A stretch of DNA of 22,554 bases, from the NCBI GenBank assembly GCA_046593925.1, contig JBKJQN010000098.1, positions 1 through 22,554 of the forward strand. Direction: 5' to 3'. Under the pieces are notes generated by a model that saw only the letters and a program-made list of their open reading frames with translations, was not told the origin of the DNA and did no database searches. Source of the stretch: JAYVYM01 sp046593925. Lineage in GTDB: Bacteria; Actinomycetota; Actinomycetes; Mycobacteriales; SCTD01. Shown here piece by piece: positions 13,733-22,554 of this stretch. Position numbers and translations under genes: made by a program. Each line of letters opens with the position of its first letter. Position 1 is the stretch's first letter.

Positions 13733-14232
13733 AGCCTCCGGCCCACCTGGAGTTCCTGTGCGAGGAGCGCTCGATGGAGATCACATTGGCTCTCGTCCTG
13801 CCTCAGCTGCTGCCGGCGGATGTCACCTACGAGATACGGGCATTCGCCGGCAAGCAGGATTTGTTCCGCAAGCTGGAGCAGCGGATGCGGGGCTACGCCT
13901 CATGGGCGTCTGGGGGAGGGCTGGGAATCTGTGTGCTGCTTGACGAGGACCGTGAGGACTGCCGGGACCTCAAGGGTCGTATGGAGCAGGCAGCGGCAGG
14001 TGCAGGGCTAGCCACGAAGTCTCTGCCGGGCGCCGACGGTAACTTCCACGTTCTGAACCGCATCGTGGTCGAGGAGCTGGAGGCGTGGTTCTTGGGTGAC
14101 GGGGCGGCCGTCTGCGGCGCGTACCCCTCGGTGTCGGCACACTTCGGTCAGCGTGCTGCCTACCGCGATCCCGATGCCGTGAAGGGCGGGACGGCTGAGG
14201 CCCTCGAGCGGCTCCTCATCCGGGCCGGTTAA
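13729..14232 (+). CDS. DUF4276 TOPRIM-like protein, truncated by an ochre stop
   Basis: The present reading frame gives 167 residues. It starts LEFLCEERSMEITL, where the acidic motif (Glu12, Glu13, Glu17) corresponds to the first TOPRIM glutamate. GKQDLFRKLEQRMRGYASW follows, then the metal-binding DxD motif VLLDEDREDC (Asp72, Asp74), VLNRIVVEELEAWFLGD and AYRDPDAVKGGTAEALERLL. This is the DUF4276 pattern as I remember it; a nuclease-like or nucleotidyl-acting role is inferred. The GTG overlaps the ATPase stop by 4 bp. The frame ends at TAA 14230-14232, after RAG, where relatives continue with Tyr. The same frame then encodes a family-like C-terminus up to 14388, so the protein lacks about 51 residues and may be inactive. 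Confidence 0.8.
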   Translation: MKPPAHLEFLCEERSMEITLALVLPQLLPADVTYEIRAFAGKQDLFRKLEQRMRGYASWASGGGLGICVLLDEDREDCRDLKGRMEQAAAGAGLATKSLPGADGNFHVLNRIVVEELEAWFLGDGAAVCGAYPSVSAHFGQRAAYRDPDAVKGGTAEALERLLIRAG

Positions 14233-14377
14233 CACGGTGGTGGCCTGCGCAAGACCGAGGCTGCTTACCAGATTGCCTCCCGGATGGACGCCGAGCGCAA
14301 CACCTCGGGGAGCTTCCAGACATTCCGGAGCGGACTGGCCGCCTTGGTTGCCACCGTGACGAGCCAGGACGAGCCAG

Positions 14378-14388
<11 letters not shown>
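14233..14388 (+). pseudogene. Detached C-terminal segment of the DUF4276 gene
   Basis: In frame with the preceding gene, directly after its TAA, 51 codons read HGGGLRKTEAAYQIASRMDA, ERNTSGSFQTFRSGLAALVA and a short tail, ending in TAG at 14386-14388. GGLRKTEAA, MDAERN and SFQTFRSGL fit the conserved C-terminus of DUF4276 proteins. No start codon with a convincing ribosome binding site precedes it. Only one base (TAC or TAT to TAA) separates this from a full-length gene of about 219 residues. The frame overlaps the first 11 bases of carB, as expected for a formerly coupled gene pair. Confidence 0.7.
14358..14377 (+). repeat. Tandem 10-bp repeat abutting the carB start
   Basis: GACGAGCCAG occurs twice head to tail (14358-14367 and 14368-14377), ending exactly one base before the carB ATG. 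The repeat junction creates AGGA (14366-14369), a usable ribosome binding site 8 nt upstream of ATG 14378. It may be a local duplication that restored carB translation next to the inserted cassette (inference). Confidence 0.65.
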
Positions 14389-17709
<3,321 letters not shown>

Positions 17710-17710
<1 letters not shown>

Positions 17711-18537
17711 TGCCGCTGCAGGTGCAGGCCGAGGTGGTGGCGATGGCGCGGGTCGGGGCGTACCACTCGCTGACGGTCGCCGCGCCGGGTATCGGTGAGC
17801 TGACCCGACCGGGGCACTTCCTGGCCGTCCAGGTCGGTGGGCCGGCCAGCAGCATGCTGCTGCGTCGGGCCTTTGCGATCTACCGCGTCGACGCCGGGGC
17901 CGTCGAGGTGGTCTTCGCGGTGCACGGCGCAGGCACGGCGTGGCTGGCTGGGCAGCGGCCCGGGGACGTGCTCGACGTCGTCGGGCCGCTCGGCACGCCC
18001 TTCCCGGTGCCTGATGTCGCTCGGACCGCGACGCTGGTGGGCGGCGGCTACGGGGTGGCGCCGTTGCTGCCGCTCGCCGGGGCGCTGCGGGCCCGCGGCT
18101 GCGAGGTCGACATGGTGCTCGGCGCCGGCGACGCCGACCGGCTGTTCGGCGTACCGGAGGCCGGGCGGACGGCCAGGACGGTCGTCGTCACCACCGACGA
18201 CGGCTCGGCGGGGGAGCGCGGCCGGGTTTCCGACGTGCTGCCGGCGCTGCTCGCCCGGACCACCAGCGAGGTCGTCTACGCATGCGGGCCGATGGGCATG
18301 CTTCGCGCGGTCGCTTCCCAGGCAGCGGCAGCCGGCATCCCCTCGTACGTCGCCGTCGAGGAGTCGATGGCCTGTGGGATCGGCGTCTGCATGACCTGCG
18401 TGCTGCCGGTGATCGGTGACGACGGGCTGACCCGGATGGTGCGCTCATGCGTGGAGGGCCCGGTGTTCGCCGGCGACCGGGTGCGCTGGGACGCCATCGG
18501 CACGGTGCCGGCCGACGCCGTCGGGGCACCGACATGA
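17710..18537 (+). CDS. pyrK: Dihydroorotate dehydrogenase electron transfer subunit
   Basis: PyrK carries FAD and a [2Fe-2S] cluster and passes electrons from class 1B PyrD to NAD+. The 275 residues show a ferredoxin-reductase-like FAD domain with LRRAFAIY (51-58), a nucleotide-binding GGGYGVAPL (111-119), ACGPMGML (191-198), and the cluster ligands Cys222, Cys227, Cys230 and Cys247 (ACGIGVCMTC, then SCVEGP). All four cysteines are present. The GTG overlaps the last base of the carB TAG, and the stop overlaps the pyrD ATG as ATGA. The presence of PyrK implies an NAD-linked rather than quinone-linked enzyme. Confidence 0.95.
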
Positions 18538-19481
18538 CAGGTCCCGCGACCGACTTGACCACGACCCTGGCCGGCGCCGTCTTCCCCAACCCGGTCTTCA
18601 CGGCGAGCGGCTGCGCCGCGGCCGGCGTCGAGCTCGACCAGTTCTTCGATGTGACCGAGCTCGGTGGCGTCGTGACCAAGTCGATCATGCTTGCGGCGCG
18701 GTCCGGGCGGGCGACGCCGCGGATGGCGGAGACGCCGAGCGGGATGCTCAACTCGATCGGTCTGCAGGGGCCGGGGATCGACGCCTTTCTCGAGAAGGAC
18801 CTCGCCTGGCTTGCCGAGCGCGGCGCCCGCGCCGTCGTGTCGATCGCGGGGGGCAGCGTCGAGGACTACGCCCGGCTGGCCGCGCGGCTGCACGGTCGCC
18901 CGGGTGTGTCGATGATCGAGGTGAACATCAGCTGCCCGAACGTGGAGGACCGCGGCCAGGTCTTCGCCTGCGATCCGCTGGCCGCCGCCGAGGTGGTGGC
19001 TGCCGTACGGCGCGAAGCCGACGTCCCGGTGTTCGCCAAGCTCTCACCCGACGTCACCGACATCACCACGGTCGCGCGGGCCTGCGTGGATGCCGGCGCC
19101 GACGGGCTGTCGGTCATCAACACGCTCCTGGGGCTGGTGATCGACACCATGACGATGCGGCCGGTGCTCGGCGGGATCACCGGCGGGCTGTCCGGCCCGG
19201 CGATCCGGCCGGTGGCGGTGCGCTGCGTCTGGCAGGTCCACCAGGCGCTGCCGTCCACCCCCATCCTGGGTATGGGCGGGATCCGTACCGGCCTGGACGC
19301 CCTGGAGTTCCTGCTCGCCGGCGCCTCGGCGGTCAGCGTCGGGACGTCCGTCTTCGGCGACCCGACCGCGCCGGTACGGGTGCTGGGCGAGCTGGCGGCG
19401 GCGCTGACCGAGCGCGGCTTCGCGCGGGCTGCCGATGCGGTCGGGCTGGCCCACCGACCCGCCGACCTGGGAAATCGATGA
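18534..19481 (+). CDS. pyrD: Dihydroorotate dehydrogenase, class 1B catalytic subunit
   Basis: Oxidises dihydroorotate to orotate with FMN. The 315 residues have the class 1 pattern: PNPVFTASGC near the start, LNSIGLQGPG (72-81), and the catalytic base Cys134 in VNISCPNV. Class 2 enzymes have Ser at this place and a membrane-anchoring N-terminus, which is absent here. LSPDVTDI, the VINTLLG loop, GGLSGPAIRP and LGMGGIRTGLDALEFLLAGA follow. Together with the adjoining pyrK this makes a cytoplasmic heterotetrameric NAD-dependent enzyme. Its stop overlaps the ATG of a small ORF that leads to pyrF. Confidence 0.95.
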   Translation: MTGPATDLTTTLAGAVFPNPVFTASGCAAAGVELDQFFDVTELGGVVTKSIMLAARSGRATPRMAETPSGMLNSIGLQGPGIDAFLEKDLAWLAERGARAVVSIAGGSVEDYARLAARLHGRPGVSMIEVNISCPNVEDRGQVFACDPLAAAEVVAAVRREADVPVFAKLSPDVTDITTVARACVDAGADGLSVINTLLGLVIDTMTMRPVLGGITGGLSGPAIRPVAVRCVWQVHQALPSTPILGMGGIRTGLDALEFLLAGASAVSVGTSVFGDPTAPVRVLGELAAALTERGFARAADAVGLAHRPADLGNR

Positions 19482-19558
19482 GCGACGCCCGGGGGAGGCC
19501 GCAGCCCGTGAGCCCCACCTCCTCCGTCGAGCCGCGGTGGGGGTGGCTGCCGTGGTGA
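19478..19558 (+). CDS. Possible 26-codon coupling ORF between pyrD and pyrF
   Basis: An ATG at 19478 overlaps the pyrD stop (ATGA). The frame runs 26 codons, ends in the Trp-rich WGWLPW, and stops at TGA 19556-19558, which overlaps the GTG 19555 of pyrF (GTGA). Both junctions have the 4-bp overlap used throughout this operon, so ribosomes could pass pyrD, this ORF and pyrF without release. The peptide matches nothing I recognise and may have no function beyond coupling. The alternative is that it is chance in an untranslated gap. Confidence 0.35.
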   Translation: MSDARGRPQPVSPTSSVEPRWGWLPW

Positions 19559-20244
19559 GCGTTGACGGCGCGGGTCTCGCGCCCGTGGTGGTGGCCCTGG
19601 ACGCGAATGCCGCCACGGCAGCCCGCTGGGCGACGGCGGTTGCGCCGTACGTCCAGGTTCTCAAGGTCGGGCTGGAGCTGTTCTGTTCGGCCGGCCCCGG
19701 CATCGTCGAGCAGGTCCGCAGCGGCCGTGACGTCTTCCTGGACCTCAAGCTGCACGACATCCCGAACACCGTCGCCGGCGCCGCCCGCGCGGTCGCGCCG
19801 CTGCGGCCACGCTTCCTGACCGTTCACGCGGCCGGCGGTGCGGCGATGGTGAGGGCCGCCGTCGAAGCCGCGCCCGAGGTGACCATCACCGCGATCACGG
19901 TGCTGACCTCGCTGTCGGAGGCCGACCTCGCCGCGGTCGGGCTCGCCGGCCCGCCGCTGGACGCCGTGCGGCGCCTTGCCCTGCTCGCCGTCGGGGCGGG
20001 CGCAGGAGCGCTGGTCTGCTCACCGCGGGAGGTCGCCGCCGTACGTGCCGAGGTCGGGCCGGGAATCGTGCTGATCACGCCCGGCGTACGGCCTGCCGGC
20101 GCCGACATCGGCGACCAGGCCAGGGTGGCAACCCCCGAGCGGGCCCTTGCCGACGGCGCCGACCTGCTCGTCGTCGGCCGCCCCATCACCGCCGCGCCCG
20201 ACCCCGGTGCGGCAGCCGCGGCGCTTGCGGCCACGCTGCGGTGA
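19555..20244 (+). CDS. pyrF: Orotidine 5'-phosphate decarboxylase
   Basis: Decarboxylates OMP to UMP, the last pathway step. From GTG 19555 the product is 229 residues, the short bacterial type. The catalytic array is visible: VVVALDANAA (Asp16), VLKVGLELF (Lys37), and FLDLKLHDIPNTV (61-73) with the Asp-Lys-x-x-Asp charges. ITPGVRP and the phosphate-binding LVVGRPITAAPDP close the barrel. Several in-frame GTGs exist (19537, 19543, 19552, 19555); 19555 is preferred for its GTGA overlap with the small ORF and the G-rich stretch 19537-19546 as ribosome binding site. This differs from the longer OMP decarboxylase of mycobacteria. Last pyr gene. Confidence 0.94.
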   Translation: MSVDGAGLAPVVVALDANAATAARWATAVAPYVQVLKVGLELFCSAGPGIVEQVRSGRDVFLDLKLHDIPNTVAGAARAVAPLRPRFLTVHAAGGAAMVRAAVEAAPEVTITAITVLTSLSEADLAAVGLAGPPLDAVRRLALLAVGAGAGALVCSPREVAAVRAEVGPGIVLITPGVRPAGADIGDQARVATPERALADGADLLVVGRPITAAPDPGAAAAALAATLR

Positions 20245-20287
20245 TCCGCGTGCAGGCCAGGCTCGCCATCCTCATCCGGCGGCCACG

Positions 20288-20317
20288 TTGCCGATCGGGC
20301 GGTGTCCCGGCTAGGTT
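20288..20317 (+). promoter_or_regulatory. Candidate mihF promoter (TTGCCG-N18-TAGGTT)
   Basis: In the 140-bp gap after pyrF, TTGCCG (20288-20293) and TAGGTT (20312-20317) are 18 bp apart, a plausible vegetative promoter. Transcription would start near 20324, giving mihF-gmk-rpoZ-coaBC their own promoter, separate from PyrR control. Confidence 0.5.
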
Positions 20318-20330
20318 CGCGCCGACCTGT

Positions 20331-20374
20331 TCGACGGCCTGACCGGCTGTCGAGAGCCCCTTCGACCGTCGAGG
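20331..20374 (+). promoter_or_regulatory. mihF leader with alternating TCGAC/GTCGA pairing
   Basis: Four complementary 5-mers lie in the proposed leader: TCGAC (20331-20335), GTCGA (20349-20353), TCGAC (20362-20366) and GTCGA (20368-20372). The last overlaps the GAGG ribosome binding site (20371-20374). Pairing 20331 with 20349 leaves the site free; pairing 20331 with 20368 hides it. Stems are only 5 bp, so this is tentative. Confidence 0.3.
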
Positions 20375-20384
20375 TGACCCGAGC

Positions 20385-20717
20385 GTGGCCCTGCCGCCCC
20401 TCACTCCCGAGCAGCGTGCCGCCGCCCTGGACAAGGCGGCCGCCGCCCGTCGGACCCGGGCCGCCCTCAAGCTCCGTCTGAAGAGCCACAGCGCGAGCCT
20501 GCAGGACGTGCTCGACGGTGGTGGGACCGACGAGGCGATCGGCAAGATGCGCGTCCTCGCCGTGCTCGAGGCGATGCCGGGCGTCGGCAAGATCAAGGCG
20601 GCCCGGATGATGGACAAGCTCGATATCTCCCCGTCCCGGCGGGTACGCGGCCTGGGCATCAAGCAGCGCGAGGCCCTCGAGCGCGAGTTCGCCGAGCGGG
20701 CCAGGCGGCAGCGGTAG
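20385..20717 (+). CDS. mihF: Actinobacterial integration host factor (sIHF/MihF)
   Basis: A small nucleoid-associated protein that binds and bends DNA, affects topology, and is essential in mycobacteria. The 110-residue product has a basic Ala-rich N-terminal helix (PEQRAAALDKAAAARRTRAALK), then RVLAVLEAMPGVGKIKAARMMD, the helix-hairpin-helix-like DNA-binding region (about residues 55-80), and the conserved SRRVRGLG turn. It is not related to the HU/IHF fold. GTG 20385 has GAGGTG about 8 nt upstream. Location between pyrF and gmk is the conserved one. gmk starts 2 bp after its stop. Confidence 0.95.
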   Translation: MALPPLTPEQRAAALDKAAAARRTRAALKLRLKSHSASLQDVLDGGGTDEAIGKMRVLAVLEAMPGVGKIKAARMMDKLDISPSRRVRGLGIKQREALEREFAERARRQR

Positions 20718-20719
20718 GG

Positions 20720-21274
20720 GTGGCGGCCCGGCTCACGGTCCTGTCGGGCCCCTCGGGTGTGGGCAAGGGCACGGTCGTCGCCGCGGTCCGTCGCCGCCAT
20801 CCCCGCGTCTTCCTGTCGGTCAGCGTCACGACCCGGGTGCGCCGCCCGGGCGAGATCGAAGGGCTGCACTACCACTTCGTCGGCGACCCGGACTTCGCCG
20901 CGATGGTCCGGGCGGGCGAGCTGCTCGAGCATGCCTCGTACGCCGGGCACAGCTACGGCACCCCCCGCCAACCGGTCCTGGACCAGCTCGCCGGTGGTGC
21001 CCCCGCGCTGCTGGAGATCGAGCTGCAGGGGGCCAGACAGGTGCGGGTCGCCTTGCCCGAGGCGCACCTGGTCTTCCTGGCCCCGCCTTCCTGGCCGGAG
21101 CTGGTCCGCCGGCTGACCGGCCGCGGCACCGAGAGCGCCCCCAGGATCGCGCGGCGCCTGGAGCTGGCCCGCGAGGAGATGTCGGCGGAGGGGGAGTTCG
21201 ACGAGACCATCGTGAACGACGACGTCGAACGGGCCGCCGACCGGCTGGTAGCGTCGATGGGTATCAGCGCCTAG
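20720..21274 (+). CDS. gmk: Guanylate kinase
   Basis: Phosphorylates GMP to GDP with ATP. The 184 residues begin with the P-loop GPSGVGKGT (10-18). The GMP-binding elements are SVSVTTRVRRPGEIEGLHYHFV, then EHASYAGHSYGTPRQPV, LLEIELQGARQVR, and a C-terminal TIVNDDVERAADRL. All expected substrate-contact motifs are in place and the length is normal. GTG 20720 lies 2 bp after the mihF stop with AGGG-like bases just upstream. It joins mihF, rpoZ and coaBC in one direction. Confidence 0.96.
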   Translation: MAARLTVLSGPSGVGKGTVVAAVRRRHPRVFLSVSVTTRVRRPGEIEGLHYHFVGDPDFAAMVRAGELLEHASYAGHSYGTPRQPVLDQLAGGAPALLEIELQGARQVRVALPEAHLVFLAPPSWPELVRRLTGRGTESAPRIARRLELAREEMSAEGEFDETIVNDDVERAADRLVASMGISA

Positions 21275-21315
21275 CGCGAGCAGACCCCAGCACCGCACAC
21301 GTACCGAGGAGATCT

Positions 21316-21588
21316 GTGGCCGGCACCGTCGCCAACCCGATCGGCATCACCAACCCCCCGATCGACGAGCTGCTCGCCGCCACCGACTCCAAGTACAGCC
21401 TCGTGATCTACGCCGCCAAGCGCGCGCGACAGATCAACGCGTACTACTCCCAGCTCGGCGAGGGCCTGCTGGAGTACGTCGGCCCGCTCGTCGAGACCGG
21501 TGTGCAGGAGAAGCCGCTGTCGATCGCACTGCGCGAGATCAACGGCGGGCTGCTCTCGCACGAGCAGGTCCCCGACCCGGTCGTCTAG
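21316..21588 (+). CDS. rpoZ: DNA-directed RNA polymerase omega subunit
   Basis: Omega stabilises and assembles the beta-prime subunit of RNA polymerase. The 90-residue product contains ITNPPIDELLAATDSKYSLV, followed by IYAAKRARQINAYY, the conserved helical core, and EKPLSIALREINGGLL at the C-terminus as in other actinobacteria. GTG 21316 has a good GAGGAG ribosome binding site (about 21306-21311). It lies 41 bp after gmk and 8 bp before coaBC. Confidence 0.95.
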   Translation: MAGTVANPIGITNPPIDELLAATDSKYSLVIYAAKRARQINAYYSQLGEGLLEYVGPLVETGVQEKPLSIALREINGGLLSHEQVPDPVV

Positions 21589-21596
21589 GCGCTCTC

Positions 21597-22554
21597 GTGC
21601 CCAGCGTCGTCCTGGGTGTCTCGGGCGGCATCGCCGCCTACAAGGCCGTCGAGCTCTTGCGTCGGCTGTCCGAGGCCGGTCACGACGTCACCGTCGTGCC
21701 GACCGAGAGCGCGCTGCGCTTCGTCGGGGAGCCGACCTGGTCGGCGCTGTCCGGCCGCCCCGCGGCCACCGGCGTCTGGGACGACGTGCACGAGGTGGCC
21801 CACGTGCGGCTAGGCCAGCAGGCCGACCTCGTCGTCGTGGCCCCGGCGACGGCCAACACCCTCGCCCGCGCCGCCCACGGGCTGGCCGACGACTTGCTCA
21901 CCAACGTGCTGCTCACCGCTCGGTGCCCGGTGGTGATGGCGCCCGCGATGCACACCGAGATGTGGGAGCACCCTGCGACGCAGGCCAACGTCGCGATACT
22001 GAGGTCCCGCGGGGTGCTCGTCGTCGAGCCCGCCGTCGGGCGGCTCACCGGAGCCGACAGCGGCAAGGGCCGACTGCCCGAGGCCGAGGAGCTGGCCAGG
22101 GTGTGCGAGGCGGTGCTGCGCCGAGGGGTGCTGCCGGCCGACCTCACCGGCCGCCGGGTCGTCGTCTCGGCCGGCGGCACCCGCGAGCACCTGGACCCGG
22201 TGCGCTACCTCGGCAACCGCTCGAGTGGCCGCCAAGGTCATGCCCTGGCCAGGACCGCACTGGCTCGTGGCGCCGAGGTCGTGCTGGTCACCGCCGCCGG
22301 GCTGCCGGACCCAGCCGGCGCCAAGGTCCTGCGGGTCACCAGCGCAGTGGAGCTGCACGACGCGGTGCTCGCCGAGGCCGCGTCGGCCGACGCCGTGGTC
22401 ATGGCCGCCGCCGTCGCGGACTACCGGCCGGAGCAGCGGCTCGCCACCAAGCGCAAGAAGACGGAGACGCTCGCCATCGAGCTCTTGCAGAACCCCGTCA
22501 TCCTGCGTGCGCTGGTCGCGGCACGCCGCCCCGGTCAGGTGCTCGTCGGCTTCG
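21597..22554 (+). CDS. coaBC: Bifunctional phosphopantothenoylcysteine decarboxylase/synthetase (3' end outside window)
   Basis: CoaBC couples cysteine to 4'-phosphopantothenate and then decarboxylates the product in CoA synthesis. The first 319 codons are present; the frame is open at the right edge. The FMN-dependent CoaC domain shows GVSGGIAAYKAVEL (7-20), catalytic His69 (HEVAHV), APATANTLARAAHGLADDLL and PAMHTEMW (116-123). This last motif has His where Escherichia coli has Asn (PXMNXXMW), a form I recall from actinobacterial CoaBC. The CoaB domain starts about residue 185 with VSAGGTREHLDPVRYLGN and has VVMAAAVADYRP and TKRKK. GTG 21597 is 8 bp after rpoZ. Confidence 0.95.
   Translation, partial: MPSVVLGVSGGIAAYKAVELLRRLSEAGHDVTVVPTESALRFVGEPTWSALSGRPAATGVWDDVHEVAHVRLGQQADLVVVAPATANTLARAAHGLADDLLTNVLLTARCPVVMAPAMHTEMWEHPATQANVAILRSRGVLVVEPAVGRLTGADSGKGRLPEAEELARVCEAVLRRGVLPADLTGRRVVVSAGGTREHLDPVRYLGNRSSGRQGHALARTALARGAEVVLVTAAGLPDPAGAKVLRVTSAVELHDAVLAEAASADAVVMAAAVADYRPEQRLATKRKKTETLAIELLQNPVILRALVAARRPGQVLVGF

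Overview
The window is a high-GC, tightly packed housekeeping segment of an actinobacterial chromosome. The gene order aroC-aroK-(insert)-aroB-aroQ-efp-nusB-bldD(reverse)-pyrR-pyrB-pyrC-membrane protein-carA-(insert)-carB-pyrK-pyrD-pyrF-mihF-gmk-rpoZ-coaBC is that of Streptomyces and related actinomycetes. BldD, the actinobacterial integration host factor MihF, many GTG starts and 4-bp stop/start overlaps fit this. The presence of bldD argues against mycobacteria. The genus cannot be named from the sequence.

Region 1 (1-7007) is the shikimate block plus EF-P and NusB. Accessory DNA of about 3.5 kb separates aroK from aroB. It holds an amidase-signature hydrolase on the minus strand, a divergent MatB-like acyl/malonyl-CoA synthetase, and a 620-bp stretch with a decayed ArsB/SLC13-type permease and a long-armed inverted repeat. 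The amidase/synthetase pair shares a 39-bp intergenic region with two interlocked TANNNT boxes placed for leaderless transcripts. aroB and efp also look leaderless.

Region 2 (7008-8028) carries bldD on the minus strand. It has a near-consensus promoter overlapped by a perfect palindrome, a hairpin-rich leader and a second BldD-like box. The pyr operon starts on the other side, and its leader RNA contains a PyrR-binding hairpin whose lower stem contains the pyrR Shine-Dalgarno sequence.

Region 3 (8029-20244) is the de novo UMP pathway: PyrR, aspartate transcarbamylase, dihydroorotase, a conserved one-TM protein, both carbamoyl-phosphate synthase subunits, the PyrK/PyrD class 1B dihydroorotate dehydrogenase and OMP decarboxylase, nearly all start-stop overlapped. 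A two-gene cassette sits between carA and carB: an ABC/AAA-type ATPase and a DUF4276 TOPRIM-like protein, resembling nucleic-acid-directed defence modules. The DUF4276 frame has an ochre stop at a position expected to be Tyr, and a conserved family C-terminus follows in the same frame up to carB. A possible 26-codon ORF links pyrD to pyrF.

Region 4 (20245-22554) is mihF-gmk-rpoZ-coaBC with its own promoter upstream of mihF. coaBC runs off the right edge.

The most interesting item is the ATPase/DUF4276 cassette spliced into the PyrR-regulated pyr operon, apparently now decaying. Identifications come from reading motifs and remembered family features; no database search was run.
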